Notes: generated by a model not told the origin, from the letters alone. Positions 32,758 through 41,326 are shown, numbered from the stretch's first letter. The stretch is DNA of 64,000 bases from Mucilaginibacter terrigena (GCF_004168255.1 NZ_SEWG01000005.1:248001-312000), one strand, 5' to 3'. Made by a program: numbers and translations.

Positions 32758-33276
32758 ATGAAAAAACTTTTTACTATCGCAATTATTATGGTGGCAACAC
32801 TAACCACCTCAAACCTTTTTGCACAGGCCGGTTTTAAACTCGGTTTAGCTGCAGAAGGCGCCTTACCTTTGGGTAACTTAAAATCTGCGTATACCGTTGG
32901 TGGTGGTTTAACCATCCGTGCTGCTTATGGGCTTGACGAAACAAGCGCTATTACTTTAACAACTGGTGCAATTGCATTTTTACCTAAAGACTTTTCAAAC
33001 CTTGGTGTTGACAGCAAAGCGCAGTTAAATATCCCTATTAAAGCAGGTTACAAATACATGCTGAGCAGTAATTTTTATGCTATTGGCGAAGCTGGTATGT
33101 CAATCATCCGCTCTTACTACAGCGATGCTAACGGTGATCTGCAATCTGTAAGCGGCTCTGAATTTACCTATGCACCGGGTGTTGGTGTGCAGTTAGGCGG
33201 TTTTGATGCCAGCGTACGTTACGAAGCATACAGTGGCGCAAGCTTTTTAGGCCTGCGCGTTGGCTTTAACTTCTAA
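32758..33276 (+). CDS. Small outer-membrane beta-barrel protein
   Basis: A 172-residue protein with a signal peptide (1-22, NLFAQ) and alternating aromatic/polar strands (FKLGLAAEGALPLGNLKSAYTVGGGLTIRAAYGL) ending SFLGLRVGFNF, the C-terminal aromatic residue typical of outer-membrane barrels. Its length fits an 8-strand OmpA/OmpX-like barrel. Codon use suggests high expression. Function may be structural or adhesive. A hairpin (33322-33349) ends the unit. Confidence 0.82.
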   Translation: MKKLFTIAIIMVATLTTSNLFAQAGFKLGLAAEGALPLGNLKSAYTVGGGLTIRAAYGLDETSAITLTTGAIAFLPKDFSNLGVDSKAQLNIPIKAGYKYMLSSNFYAIGEAGMSIIRSYYSDANGDLQSVSGSEFTYAPGVGVQLGGFDASVRYEAYSGASFLGLRVGFNF

Positions 33277-33321
33277 AAAAGCTAATACAACAAACAAATA
33301 CCATTCAAATCAACAATTGAT

Positions 33322-33349
33322 AAAGCTGTTCATTAATTTGAACGGCTTT
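33322..33349 (+). terminator. Terminator of the beta-barrel gene
   Basis: Stem AAAGCTGTTCA / TGAACGGCTTT with one G-T pair and a 6-base AT loop, followed by a weak T stretch. Confidence 0.65.
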
Positions 33350-33392
33350 ATTAATTTATATCATTATTTTTAGAGTGATAAACCTAAGGACC

Positions 33393-34079
33393 ATGAGCAG
33401 TATACCCGTAGCAATTGTTGATGATAAAACGTTGCTTCGCGAAGCGTTATTCAACAATATCTCGTATTACAAAGAGATAAGCATTGTGCTGCAGGCTTGC
33501 GATGGTGCTAACTTTTTAGAGGGGATAAAGGCGCTTAAACCCGAAGAACGCCCGCAGGTGGTATTAATGGATATTGAAATGCCCGTAATGGATGGAATTG
33601 AAGCCGTTGCCATTGCCAAAGACCTATACCCCGAAATGCATTTTTTAATGCTTACAGTTTTTGATGATGATGATAAACTTTTTGAAGCCATTAAAGCCGG
33701 GGCAAGCGGTTACTTGCTTAAGGACGAGAAGGTATCAAACATAGTAAAAGCCATTGCCGAAATTGTTTACGAAGGCGGGGTGCCTATGTCGCCCCGCATA
33801 GCCCGCAAGGCGCTGGCCCTGTTAAGAAATGTGCCCGGGGCCGCTCAGCTACCCAGGCCGGGGGAAGAAGAGCCGGAAGACGACCACACCCTATCCACCC
33901 GCGAAATGGAGATCCTGAACCGTATTGTGGACGGGTTAAACTACCAGCAAATAGGCGAGCGGCTATTCATCAGCCCACACACCGTACGCAAACACATTGC
34001 CAATATTTACGATAAGCTGCATGTAAGCAACAAGGCATCGGCCATAAAAGTGGCAACGAGTAAGAAGTGGTTTAATTAA
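33393..34079 (+). CDS. Orphan NarL/FixJ-type response regulator
   Basis: Start set at ATG 33393 (MSSIPVAIVDD). The 228-residue protein has a receiver domain (1-125) with acidic pocket Asp10/Asp11, phosphoacceptor Asp60 in VVLMDIEMP, the Thr in LMLTVFDD and the Lys in GYLLKDE. A linker rich in Pro/Glu follows (about 155-172), then a LuxR-type helix-turn-helix (175-228, LSTREMEILNRIVDGLNYQQIGERLFISPHTVRKHIANIYDKLHVSN). No histidine kinase lies nearby, so its partner is coded elsewhere. Target genes are not evident. Confidence 0.93.
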   Translation: MSSIPVAIVDDKTLLREALFNNISYYKEISIVLQACDGANFLEGIKALKPEERPQVVLMDIEMPVMDGIEAVAIAKDLYPEMHFLMLTVFDDDDKLFEAIKAGASGYLLKDEKVSNIVKAIAEIVYEGGVPMSPRIARKALALLRNVPGAAQLPRPGEEEPEDDHTLSTREMEILNRIVDGLNYQQIGERLFISPHTVRKHIANIYDKLHVSNKASAIKVATSKKWFN

Positions 34080-34112
34080 GATTTCTTTTCGATTATTTCA
34101 ACCGTTTTAGGC

Positions 34113-34294
34113 GACTCCTATGGAGTCTGGCTTGGGACGTAAGGGTTTTCTACAAACACGTGGCTCCTATGGAGCCTTCAATAGTTGTAAGCTCCGTTGG
34201 AGTATTCTGTAACAGAAAATTGGAGGGCAGACGCTCCGTAGGAGCAACCTGTTTATAGAAAAGCGAGCAAAATGGTATTGACTCCAGCGGAGTC
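34113..34294. repeat. Cluster of five CTCC-N3-GGAG palindromes
   Basis: Five short palindromes with a fixed 3-base centre: GACTCC-TAT-GGAGTC (34113-34127), GGCTCC-TAT-GGAGCC (34162-34176), CTCC-GTT-GGAG (34192-34202), GCTCC-GTA-GGAGC (34233-34245) and GACTCC-AGC-GGAGTC (34280-34294). Sequences between them differ. The outer bases covary (ACTCC/GGAGT against GCTCC/GGAGC), which points to selection for base pairing. No gene overlaps the cluster. Confidence 0.75.
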
Positions 34295-34322
34295 ACCTAA
34301 CGCCGCCTCTAAATTGGCTATT

Positions 34323-34349
34323 TAAAAAAATGCCCCTTCGCAGGGGCGT
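34323..34349 (-). terminator. Terminator of the GMC dehydrogenase operon
   Basis: GC-rich stem GCCCC/GGGGC around TTCGCA; on the minus strand it ends in a U run (A tract 34324-34330), six bases past the stop at 34355. Confidence 0.8.
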
Positions 34350-34354
34350 TCATA

Positions 34355-34987
34355 TTATATCTTTACATTTTCCATGCCGTACTGCTTTAATACATCGGCT
34401 GGTACACCAGTCCATTTGTTTGGGGCGTTACCGGCATAGCCAATGTCCTTAGTGCCCATTTCGCTGCTCCAGAAACCAGAGGCGGTGAGGTCGCGCATGC
34501 GGTTAAAAAAGGCTACGCCCTGCTGCATTTCTGCCTTGGCCTTATATGGGTATGCTATCTGGTCCAGTATTTCTGTTTTTTGGGTATTGTTACACTTAAT
34601 AAAAGTGTTGCCATAGCGGTTAAGGCATTGCATATCCAACCATTTAAGGCCGCCTCGCATAGGTAGCTTATGGCTTGGGATATCCTTTACAATAAACTCT
34701 ATAAACTCGGGCACCTTAGCATCAGATGCGCTGCCCGAGTGTGCATCCTTAGGGATGATAATATCGGCCAGCACCGTAATAGTAGCCATTTCGTGCTCAT
34801 CGAAATACTTGTCAGCCTTTAACTTATTTTCACGTTCTACTTCGTAGGGCTGCCTGCCGGGTACCGCGCCCGCTTTGGTGTCGGCTGTTTCGGTAGTGGT
34901 TTTATCGCCCGGCTTGCAGCCGCCTAATAGTAACCCGGTTGTTATGGTTCCTAAACCTATTGCTTTGAGGGAGTCGCGTCTGTTCAT
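34355..34987 (-). CDS. Small Tat/lipoprotein subunit of a GMC dehydrogenase (gluconate 2-dehydrogenase subunit 3 family)
   Basis: A 210-residue protein with both twin arginines (MNRRDSLKAIGLG) and a lipobox Cys24 (LLLGGC), so a Tat-exported lipoprotein. The domain HEMATITVLADIIIPKDAHSGSASDAKVPEFIEFIVKD is the gluconate-2-dehydrogenase subunit 3 signature. Such small subunits carry the flavin subunit across the membrane as a hitch-hiker and anchor it. It begins 6 bases after the GMC gene and ends the operon. No cytochrome c subunit is found in the operon. Confidence 0.9.
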   Translation of the reverse strand: MNRRDSLKAIGLGTITTGLLLGGCKPGDKTTTETADTKAGAVPGRQPYEVERENKLKADKYFDEHEMATITVLADIIIPKDAHSGSASDAKVPEFIEFIVKDIPSHKLPMRGGLKWLDMQCLNRYGNTFIKCNNTQKTEILDQIAYPYKAKAEMQQGVAFFNRMRDLTASGFWSSEMGTKDIGYAGNAPNKWTGVPADVLKQYGMENVKI

Positions 34988-34993
34988 GATGCG

Positions 34994-36730
34994 TTATACA
35001 TTAAGTTTTTTACGTTCTTGTAATATATATTCTGCTGTGCGCATGCTCAGGGCCAGGATGGTCCAGGTGGCGTTTTTATCGCCCTGCTGCACAAACGGCG
35101 CGGCATCAACCACAAAAAGGTTCTTACAATCGTGCGCCTGGCACCATTTGTTCAATGCCGATTTTTTAGGGTCGTCGCCCATGCGGATGGTACCCACTTC
35201 GTGGATGATCTTACCGGGGGCCTCTAAACCGTAATTGGTTTCGGGGCCTTGCATAGTGCCGTAAATAGCGCCCATGTTATGCAATATTTCCTGGAAGGTT
35301 TCCTGCATGTGTTTGGCCTGGTTTATCTCGTCGTTGGTCCACTTATAATTAAACCGCAATACCGGGATCCCGTATTTATCTACCACACCGTTAGGGTCTA
35401 TCTCGCAATAATTATCAGCGCGGGCAATGGCAGTACCACGGCCGGCCATGCCAACCTGTGTTCCGTAAAAACGGCGGTAATCGTCTTTTAACCCAACACC
35501 GTAACCGCCGCCGTCTTTCTTCTTACCATCGCGGCCCGGTACAGCGCCGTTCATATCCTGTATGCCGCCGCCAAACCCGTACGAAGGCATATGCATGCCG
35601 CCGCCATATTCGATATGATAGCCACGCGGGAAGTTCAGTTTTTTATTATCAAGCCACCAGGGCGAGTAGATGTGCACACTGCCCACACCGTCTTCGTTGT
35701 AACGCTTGCGGTCCATCAGCTGCGGAAGGAAGCCGCCAGCGCCCGAGCCGGTACTGTCGTGCAGGTATTTACCAACCACACCGCTGCTGTTGGCCAGGCC
35801 GCCAGGGTGGGCTGCCGATTTAGAGTTGAGCAGTATCCGTGCCGATTCGCCCGCGCTTGCACCAAGTATCACCGTTTTGGCGTTTACCTGGTACTCCTGC
35901 ATATCATCCTTGTTAACATACGATACGCCGGTGGCCAATCCGTTCTTATCGGTGATCACCTCGCGCACCATGGCGTTGGTAATCACCTTTAAATTACCGG
36001 TTTTTATAGCCGGGATAACCAAACATGAAGATGCCGAGAAATCGCCGTAAACCTTACAGGCGCGGCCGCATTGCCCGCAGAAGAAGCATGCACCGCGGTC
36101 CTTATTATTTGGTAAAGCCTCGGTTAGTACCGAGCCGCGGCCCGTAATCACCTTAACGCCCGCTTTGCTTGCACCCTGTTTAATAAAAAGCTCGTTCAAG
36201 CGTGGTTTTGGCGGCGGCAGGAAAATACCATCCGGCTCGCTTTCAATATTTTCAACCGTACCGTAAATACCTATCAGGCGGTCAACCTTATCGTAATAAG
36301 GCTTAACATCGGCGTAGGTAATTGGCCATGGGTCGGTAAGGCCGTCCTTCGGTTTAAAATCTTCGGGGCCCATGCGTAGGGAGATCCGCCCCCAGTGGTT
36401 GGTACGCCCGCCCAGCATCCGCGCGCGGAACCAGGCAAACTCGGTGCCATCTTTTTGGGTGTAGGGTTCGCCCTCTAATTCCCATCCGCCGTAGGCTGCA
36501 TCAAAATCGCCGAAGGGGCGCGTAGTGCCTGCGCCGCGGCGTGCCGATTCCCAGGCCCATTTTAGCTGGTGCGAATCTGTTTTGGGGTCGAAATAGGCAC
36601 CTGCTTCCAGCATTAAAACTTTAATGCCTGCATTTGCCAGTACGTAGCCGGCCATACCCCCGCCCGCACCCGAGCCTACAATTACTACATCGTAGGCTGT
36701 GGTTGATTTTTTTATTTGTAAATCTTCCAT
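34994..36730 (-). CDS. GMC-family FAD dehydrogenase, glucoside 3-dehydrogenase-like
   Basis: A 578-residue flavoenzyme. FAD-binding GxGxxG is in VVIVGSGAGGGMAGYVLANAGIKVLMLEAG; the GMC C-terminal domain has HEVGTIRMGDDP and GDKNATWTILALSMRTAEYIL with the active-site His/Asn region. A cysteine cluster at residues 215, 218, 221, 225 and 236 (CFFCGQCGRAC) is where FAD-dependent glucose or glucoside dehydrogenases hold an iron-sulfur cluster. It lacks its own signal and is probably exported with the Tat subunit encoded 6 bases downstream. Its neighbour, a DUF1080 3-keto-disaccharide hydrolase, suggests that it oxidises glycosides at C3. Confidence 0.9.
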   Translation of the reverse strand: MEDLQIKKSTTAYDVVIVGSGAGGGMAGYVLANAGIKVLMLEAGAYFDPKTDSHQLKWAWESARRGAGTTRPFGDFDAAYGGWELEGEPYTQKDGTEFAWFRARMLGGRTNHWGRISLRMGPEDFKPKDGLTDPWPITYADVKPYYDKVDRLIGIYGTVENIESEPDGIFLPPPKPRLNELFIKQGASKAGVKVITGRGSVLTEALPNNKDRGACFFCGQCGRACKVYGDFSASSCLVIPAIKTGNLKVITNAMVREVITDKNGLATGVSYVNKDDMQEYQVNAKTVILGASAGESARILLNSKSAAHPGGLANSSGVVGKYLHDSTGSGAGGFLPQLMDRKRYNEDGVGSVHIYSPWWLDNKKLNFPRGYHIEYGGGMHMPSYGFGGGIQDMNGAVPGRDGKKKDGGGYGVGLKDDYRRFYGTQVGMAGRGTAIARADNYCEIDPNGVVDKYGIPVLRFNYKWTNDEINQAKHMQETFQEILHNMGAIYGTMQGPETNYGLEAPGKIIHEVGTIRMGDDPKKSALNKWCQAHDCKNLFVVDAAPFVQQGDKNATWTILALSMRTAEYILQERKKLNV

Positions 36731-36765
36731 TTATATGTCGAACTATAAATATTTTAGGTGATTGA

Positions 36766-37428
36766 TTAAAGTTGCTTTATGGTGATGTTTTTGTAAGCCA
36801 CCACCGCCCCGTGCGATTGCAGGGCAATGTGCCCTTTAGGGTAAGCTGCAAAATCCTTCCAGGTTTTAAACTTGCTGTTGTTCAGCAGTTCGGTCCATTC
36901 GGGGCTGCCTATTTGTACGTTGATCACCTCTTTGCCGTTCAGCCAAAAAGTAAGATGGCCTTTATCTTTACGGATCTTAACCGCGTTCCACTGGCCGGCG
37001 GGTTTTGCCGCATCGGCAGGGGCCGCTTTCATGTCATATAACGAACCTGCAAGGTGGTTCGGTTTTTTATTGTCTTCGGCGTTTTGGTTATCCAGTACCT
37101 GCATTTCGATACCCGAAAGATAGGTTGCGCCCAGTGCCGGGTCTTCGTGCACGCCGAAAATGATCCCGCTGTTGCCGCCCTCGGCAATTTTCCAGTCTAC
37201 GGTAAGCTCATAGTTTTCGTATTCGCCGTCGGTTACCAGGTCTGCCGAATTTGGTGCCTTAGGGTCAAACTGTAAAGCGCCGTCAACAACGCTCCAGGGC
37301 CCTGCCGTTTTTGTTAAATAGGCGTGCCAGCCGTTGGTAGTTTTACCATCAAAAAGTTTTTTAGTTTGCGCCGATGCCGAGTACTGCAATGCCGCAACGG
37401 CCATAACGCCGAGGATCAATTTTTTCAT
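36766..37428 (-). CDS. DUF1080 / 3-keto-disaccharide hydrolase-like secreted protein
   Basis: Start placed at ATG 37428, which begins a signal peptide (MKKLILGVMAVAALQYSASAQ), giving 220 residues. The concanavalin-like DUF1080 domain is shown by KKLFDGKTTNGWHAYL, NYELTVDWKIAEGGNSGIIFGVHED, GSLYDMKAAPADAAKPAGQWNAVKI and GHIALQSHG. Studied members hydrolyse or eliminate 3-keto-glycosides. It opens the operon DUF1080 - GMC - subunit 3 (gap 35 bases), which supports a 3-keto route for glycoside breakdown in the periplasm. Confidence 0.88.
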   Translation of the reverse strand: MKKLILGVMAVAALQYSASAQTKKLFDGKTTNGWHAYLTKTAGPWSVVDGALQFDPKAPNSADLVTDGEYENYELTVDWKIAEGGNSGIIFGVHEDPALGATYLSGIEMQVLDNQNAEDNKKPNHLAGSLYDMKAAPADAAKPAGQWNAVKIRKDKGHLTFWLNGKEVINVQIGSPEWTELLNNSKFKTWKDFAAYPKGHIALQSHGAVVAYKNITIKQL

Positions 37429-37587
37429 ATGGTTATCAGATTTAGCAGCGCAAGGGGGCACTACTTGTTTTATATTAGAACAGCTAAATGTAGTATTTAT
37501 TTTTATTGATGCTATATCAACGTAAATTATCAATCAAAATTTTTACAAGATCCCTTGTGAGTTATGCTGCTTAATAAAACGCTAAAT

Positions 37588-38589
37588 CTAATTTTTATGA
37601 AATAAAAAATTCAGCCCCGAAGCTATCCCAAACTGCATGTACGCGTAGCTGTCTTCGAAATAAATATTGTAATCGTCCTGCCCGCGGTAGCCGCCGCCTA
37701 CTATGAACGATACATTTTGCATAAACGGGAACTGGTAATAATATTTAAGGCTGGCGTTAAGCCGCTTTTTTAGGTTAATGGCGCTGTATCCCCGGTACTT
37801 ATCGGCTATGTAGGTAAAATCGAACTGGATGCGCTGCCAGTTTTTAAAAGTAGATGCGTTAGGGTCGATATCGTCTTTATATTTTTTGGCTATGTTATAT
37901 ATATAGCCGCCATTTACACGCGTAAAACCGTAGCTGCCGGGCAGGCCCATGGCAGCATCGTTTCCAAATAAACCCCGGTGCAGTTCGATACCCACGGTGC
38001 TGTATTGGTTAATAATGGTATTGGTTTTATCTACCCGCTTGCCAATGGTATAATTAAGCGAATAAAAATCGGTGCTGAATTTGCCGCTGTCGCGGTTAAA
38101 GCCGCCATTGGGCAATAACGTTGAGCCGCGGATACCGTTGGAATGGTGGGTGTACGATAATTGCAGAAACTGGGGTTTATAAGCATCGCGGTTTAGCCGG
38201 TAATATAAATTGCCACCGGGCATATAGCTTGGCGATTTTACCGGTTCGCCATATTGGGCCAGCAGGCGTACCTTTATCCTGGCCGACAGGTCAAAAAAGA
38301 AACGTGATCTGGCGCTGTTGAACAATACAAAGTGCGCGTTGATATCGCCTACCAGTTTTGTTTTAACCGGCTGAAAAAGCTCCTGCCCAAAAAATGAGGG
38401 CTTTAAATTTTGTACGTAGATGTTATTAAAATCGCGGTTGACGATGCGGGTAGCTATTTTGCCGGTATCGGCTAAAGGCCTGATAGCCGATGTATCTGGA
38501 ATGGATGCGTAACTATATGCTGAGGATAATAGAAACAGAGACATTAAAAAAAAGCGAACTTTAGCCGGGCAGATGGTAGGTGTAGACAT
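37588..38589 (-). CDS. Outer-membrane protein resembling phospholipase A (PldA-like)
   Basis: A 333-residue protein with a signal peptide (about 1-29, SSAYSYAS). Strands with alternating aromatic residues run to the C-terminus, which ends FLFHKN. The segment QLSYTHHSNGIRG followed by NGGFNRDSGKFSTDFY parallels the active-site region of outer-membrane phospholipase A (His-x-Ser-Asn-Gly, then Asn on the next strand). If correct, it is a Ca-dependent outer-membrane phospholipase A1. Spacing of the Asn differs slightly from E. coli, so the assignment is tentative. It lies 159 bases upstream of the DUF1080 operon on the same strand. Confidence 0.65.
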   Translation of the reverse strand: MSTPTICPAKVRFFLMSLFLLSSAYSYASIPDTSAIRPLADTGKIATRIVNRDFNNIYVQNLKPSFFGQELFQPVKTKLVGDINAHFVLFNSARSRFFFDLSARIKVRLLAQYGEPVKSPSYMPGGNLYYRLNRDAYKPQFLQLSYTHHSNGIRGSTLLPNGGFNRDSGKFSTDFYSLNYTIGKRVDKTNTIINQYSTVGIELHRGLFGNDAAMGLPGSYGFTRVNGGYIYNIAKKYKDDIDPNASTFKNWQRIQFDFTYIADKYRGYSAINLKKRLNASLKYYYQFPFMQNVSFIVGGGYRGQDDYNIYFEDSYAYMQFGIASGLNFLFHKN

Positions 38590-38759
38590 ATATTAACAGA
38601 AACCTTATAAATACTTTATCCTGAAAATAGTTTTCTTAAATAGCAAATTGGAGTGCTTTTATCACGGCTTCAAAATTATGCGATACTTCATCATAATAAA
38701 GTAAACATGTATAAAACCACAAAAATGCTTACCTTGCATGCTCACCTTTAATAACATAA

Positions 38760-40007
38760 GTGACTTTTCAGGATTTTAATTTCAACGAACACCTTTTAGA
38801 AGGCGTTTTAAGCATGGGGTACACCACCCCAACACCTATACAGGCAATGGCCATCCCGGCCATCCTTAATGGCGACGACCTTATCGCCTGCGCGCAAACA
38901 GGCACAGGCAAAACAGCGTCATATTTGCTGCCGGTTTTAAATTACATCTGCAATACGCATAAACACCATACTACTGCCCTTGTGCTTGCGCCAACGCGCG
39001 AACTTGCCCAGCAGATAGACCAGCAGGTTGAAGGCCTTGCCTATTTTACGGGCGTAAGCTCGCAGGCGGTTTTTGGCGGTGGCGACGGCATGGCTTACGA
39101 GCAGCAGCGCCGTGGTATTCAAAACAACGTAAACATTATTATAGCAACCCCGGGCAGGTTGATAGCCCACCTTACATCGGGTGTGTTAAAATTTAATGAT
39201 ATCACCCACCTGGTATTGGACGAGGCCGACCGCATGCTGGATATGGGTTTCCAGGATGATATTATGCGCATTATTGGCTACCTGCCCAAAAAACGCCAAA
39301 CGCTTTTGTTCTCGGCTACTATGCCGGGACGTATCCGTACTTTGGCTAAGGCAATATTGACCGATCCGCAGCAAATAAATATTGCCATATCGCAGCCCGC
39401 AGCAGGTATCGATCAGCAGATCTACCGCTTGCACGACGGGCAAAAAACACCATTACTAAAAATGCTTTTAAAAGACGGGGGCTACCTAAGCTCCATTATT
39501 TTCGCATCCCGCAAGGAAATTGTAAAATCGCTTTATAAAGAGTTAAAGTCGGCGCATATCAACGTGGCTGCCTTCCACTCCGATCTGCAGCAGAACGAGC
39601 GCGAAGAGATCCTGCTCCGTTTTAAAAACAAACAGCTACCCGTTATTATTGGTACCGACGCGCTATCGCGTGGTATTGATGTAGAGGGGATAGACCTGGT
39701 GGTTAACTACGACGTACCCGGCGACCCCGAGGATTATGTGCACCGTATTGGCCGTACCGCGCGCGCCGCATCTAAAGGTACAGCCATCACATTTGTAAAC
39801 AACCGCGATTTAAAACGGTTAAAGAGCATTGAGGAACTGATAGAGAAACCAATTGCCCTTAAAGAACTGCCGGAGGTGCTGCAAAGCATTGAAGCGCCGC
39901 CAAGAGAAGACCGCCCACATGGTTCTGCATCCGGCCAGCGCCGAGATGGGCGGCGTAACCCTAAAAGGTTTGGTAACAATAAACCATCGCGCCCCGCAAA
40001 ACAATAG
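38760..40007 (+). CDS. DEAD-box RNA helicase, RhlE-like
   Basis: A 415-residue ATP-dependent RNA helicase. The start is a GTG at 38760 (MTFQDFNFNEHLLEGVLSMGY), which matches the usual RhlE N-terminus exactly; no ATG exists upstream. Motifs: Q motif GYTTPTPIQ, Walker A AQTGTGKT, PTRELAQQ, DEAD at VLDEADRMLDMG, SAT in LLFSATMP, and HRIGRTAR. The basic C-terminal tail (RRDGRRNPKRFGNNKPSRPAKQ, in two pieces) is disordered and RNA-binding. Cold or ribosome-assembly roles are likely. Confidence 0.95.
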   Translation: MTFQDFNFNEHLLEGVLSMGYTTPTPIQAMAIPAILNGDDLIACAQTGTGKTASYLLPVLNYICNTHKHHTTALVLAPTRELAQQIDQQVEGLAYFTGVSSQAVFGGGDGMAYEQQRRGIQNNVNIIIATPGRLIAHLTSGVLKFNDITHLVLDEADRMLDMGFQDDIMRIIGYLPKKRQTLLFSATMPGRIRTLAKAILTDPQQINIAISQPAAGIDQQIYRLHDGQKTPLLKMLLKDGGYLSSIIFASRKEIVKSLYKELKSAHINVAAFHSDLQQNEREEILLRFKNKQLPVIIGTDALSRGIDVEGIDLVVNYDVPGDPEDYVHRIGRTARAASKGTAITFVNNRDLKRLKSIEELIEKPIALKELPEVLQSIEAPPREDRPHGSASGQRRDGRRNPKRFGNNKPSRPAKQ

Positions 40008-40033
40008 CAGGCTATAAAACATAAATAATTAAT

Positions 40034-40068
40034 CCCCCGGCGACACTGTTACCGGGGTTTTGTTTTTT
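40034..40068 (+). terminator. Terminator of the RNA helicase gene
   Basis: Stem CCCCGG / CCGGGG with an 11-base loop, followed by TTTTGTTTTTT. Confidence 0.8.
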
Positions 40069-40150
40069 ATGGATGGACTGGATCCATATCCCGCCGGGGA
40101 AAGCATAATATCTGCCGGCAGATTAAACCTTGTAATATTTATGCGGTCTA

Positions 40151-40181
40151 TTTGTTTTGTATAGTCAATGTGTTACATTTA
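40151..40181 (+). promoter_or_regulatory. Promoter of the TIM-barrel isomerase gene
   Basis: TTTG at 40151-40154, 19-base spacer, TACATTTA at 40174-40181 (7 of 8). The ATG follows at 40208, a leader of about 22 bases. Confidence 0.5.
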
Positions 40182-40207
40182 CACAAACCAATTAAACTAA
40201 CCAGATA

Positions 40208-41092
40208 ATGACATCAAGACGTTCGTTCCTGAAAAGCACCGCGGTGGTTTCGGCAGGCCTGTTAATGGCCCCCCAATTATTTGCAGGGGATAAAAAAAGA
40301 TATGTAGGCGTACAGCTTTATACTGTGCGCGATGCAATGGCTAAAGACCCGGTTACCACCCTGGCTAAAGTTGCCAAGGTAGGTTTTAACTCGGTTGAAG
40401 GTGCTACCTATACCGGCACCCAAAAATTCTACGGAATGGAGCCCGCCGCGTTTAAAAAAGTTTTAAGCGATAACGGTTTAATTATGCCAAGCGGCCACTT
40501 TATGCTGGGCGAAGGCATGCCTAATACAAAAGGTACCATTAGCAACGACTGGCAAAAGGCCGTTGACGATGCAGCCGCAGTAGGTTTGCAATACATGGTT
40601 TGCGCTTACTTGTTAGATAACGAGCGCGGTACCCTTGATCATTACAAAGAAACGGCCGATAAGCTTAATAAGGCAGGCGAAATAGCCAAAAAGGCAGGTA
40701 TACAGCTTTGTTACCACAACCACGATTTTGAATTTGCATCTCAGGATGGCAAATACCCATACGACGTACTGTTGGAAAACACCGACGCCGACCTTGTAAA
40801 AATGGAAATGGATATTTACTGGATGTTTAAAGCCAAGCAGGACCCTATTGCCATGTTTGAGAAACACCCGGGCCGTTTCCCGCTGTGGCACGTTAAGGAC
40901 ATGGACAACACCCCTAAACAGATGTTTACCGAAGTTGGCTATGGTGTTATCCCTTTCAAAGAGATCTTTAAGCATACCAAAACATCGGGCTTAAAGTACT
41001 TCTTCAATGAACAGGATATTTGCCCCGGCGACCCGTTTGTAAGCATCACCAAAAGCTACAACTACATGGCCGCTAATAAATTCCATGTTTAA
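40208..41092 (+). CDS. Tat-exported sugar isomerase/epimerase-like TIM-barrel protein
   Basis: A 294-residue protein with a Tat signal (MTSRRSFLKSTAVVSAGLL). The xylose-isomerase/AP-endonuclease-2 barrel starts YVGVQLYTVRDAM and shows metal-binding residues in LCYHNHDFEF, VKMEMDIYWM, LWHVKDMDN and NEQDICPG. Relatives in sugar catabolic gene sets epimerise or eliminate 3-keto-glycosides. It is transcribed alone, but its export and nearness to the DUF1080/GMC operon suggest that it works in the same pathway. Confidence 0.88.
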   Translation: MTSRRSFLKSTAVVSAGLLMAPQLFAGDKKRYVGVQLYTVRDAMAKDPVTTLAKVAKVGFNSVEGATYTGTQKFYGMEPAAFKKVLSDNGLIMPSGHFMLGEGMPNTKGTISNDWQKAVDDAAAVGLQYMVCAYLLDNERGTLDHYKETADKLNKAGEIAKKAGIQLCYHNHDFEFASQDGKYPYDVLLENTDADLVKMEMDIYWMFKAKQDPIAMFEKHPGRFPLWHVKDMDNTPKQMFTEVGYGVIPFKEIFKHTKTSGLKYFFNEQDICPGDPFVSITKSYNYMAANKFHV

Positions 41093-41116
41093 TTAGAGAG
41101 AAAATAATACGATAAG

Positions 41117-41149
41117 AAAGCCCATTTGCGTTTGCAGGCGGGCTTTTTT
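41117..41149 (+). terminator. Terminator of the isomerase gene
   Basis: Stem AAAGCCC / GGGCTTT with a longer structured loop and a run of six T. Confidence 0.7.
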
Positions 41150-41162
41150 GGTTTCCCCTGGA

Positions 41163-41306
41163 TGTCATTTCGAACGAGCGGGAGCGAGGAGAAATCTTAT
41201 ACGTTACGCATCTGGTCATGCAAGTTCGCCACCTGCCTGTTGTATAAGATTTATCTACGATGAGCTCCCTTTGGTCGGTTCTCCTCGTACCTCGTTCGAA
41301 ATGACA
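41163..41306. repeat. Long imperfect palindrome (TGTCATTTCGAACGAG family)
   Basis: About 144 bases bounded by perfect inverted ends (TGTCATTTCGAACGAG at 41163-41178 and CTCGTTCGAAATGACA at 41291-41306). Further inside, GAGGAGAAATCTTATA pairs with TATAAGATTT and TCTCCTC. It can fold into a long cruciform or RNA hairpin. It looks like a non-coding dispersed repeat and lies between two converging genes. Confidence 0.75.
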
Positions 41307-41326
41307 TTTTGGATTATTGAGAATTT

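Noticed and set aside
34113-34294. CRISPR array
   Set aside because: Units are short palindromes with unequal spacing and varying arm bases, and no cas gene is present.
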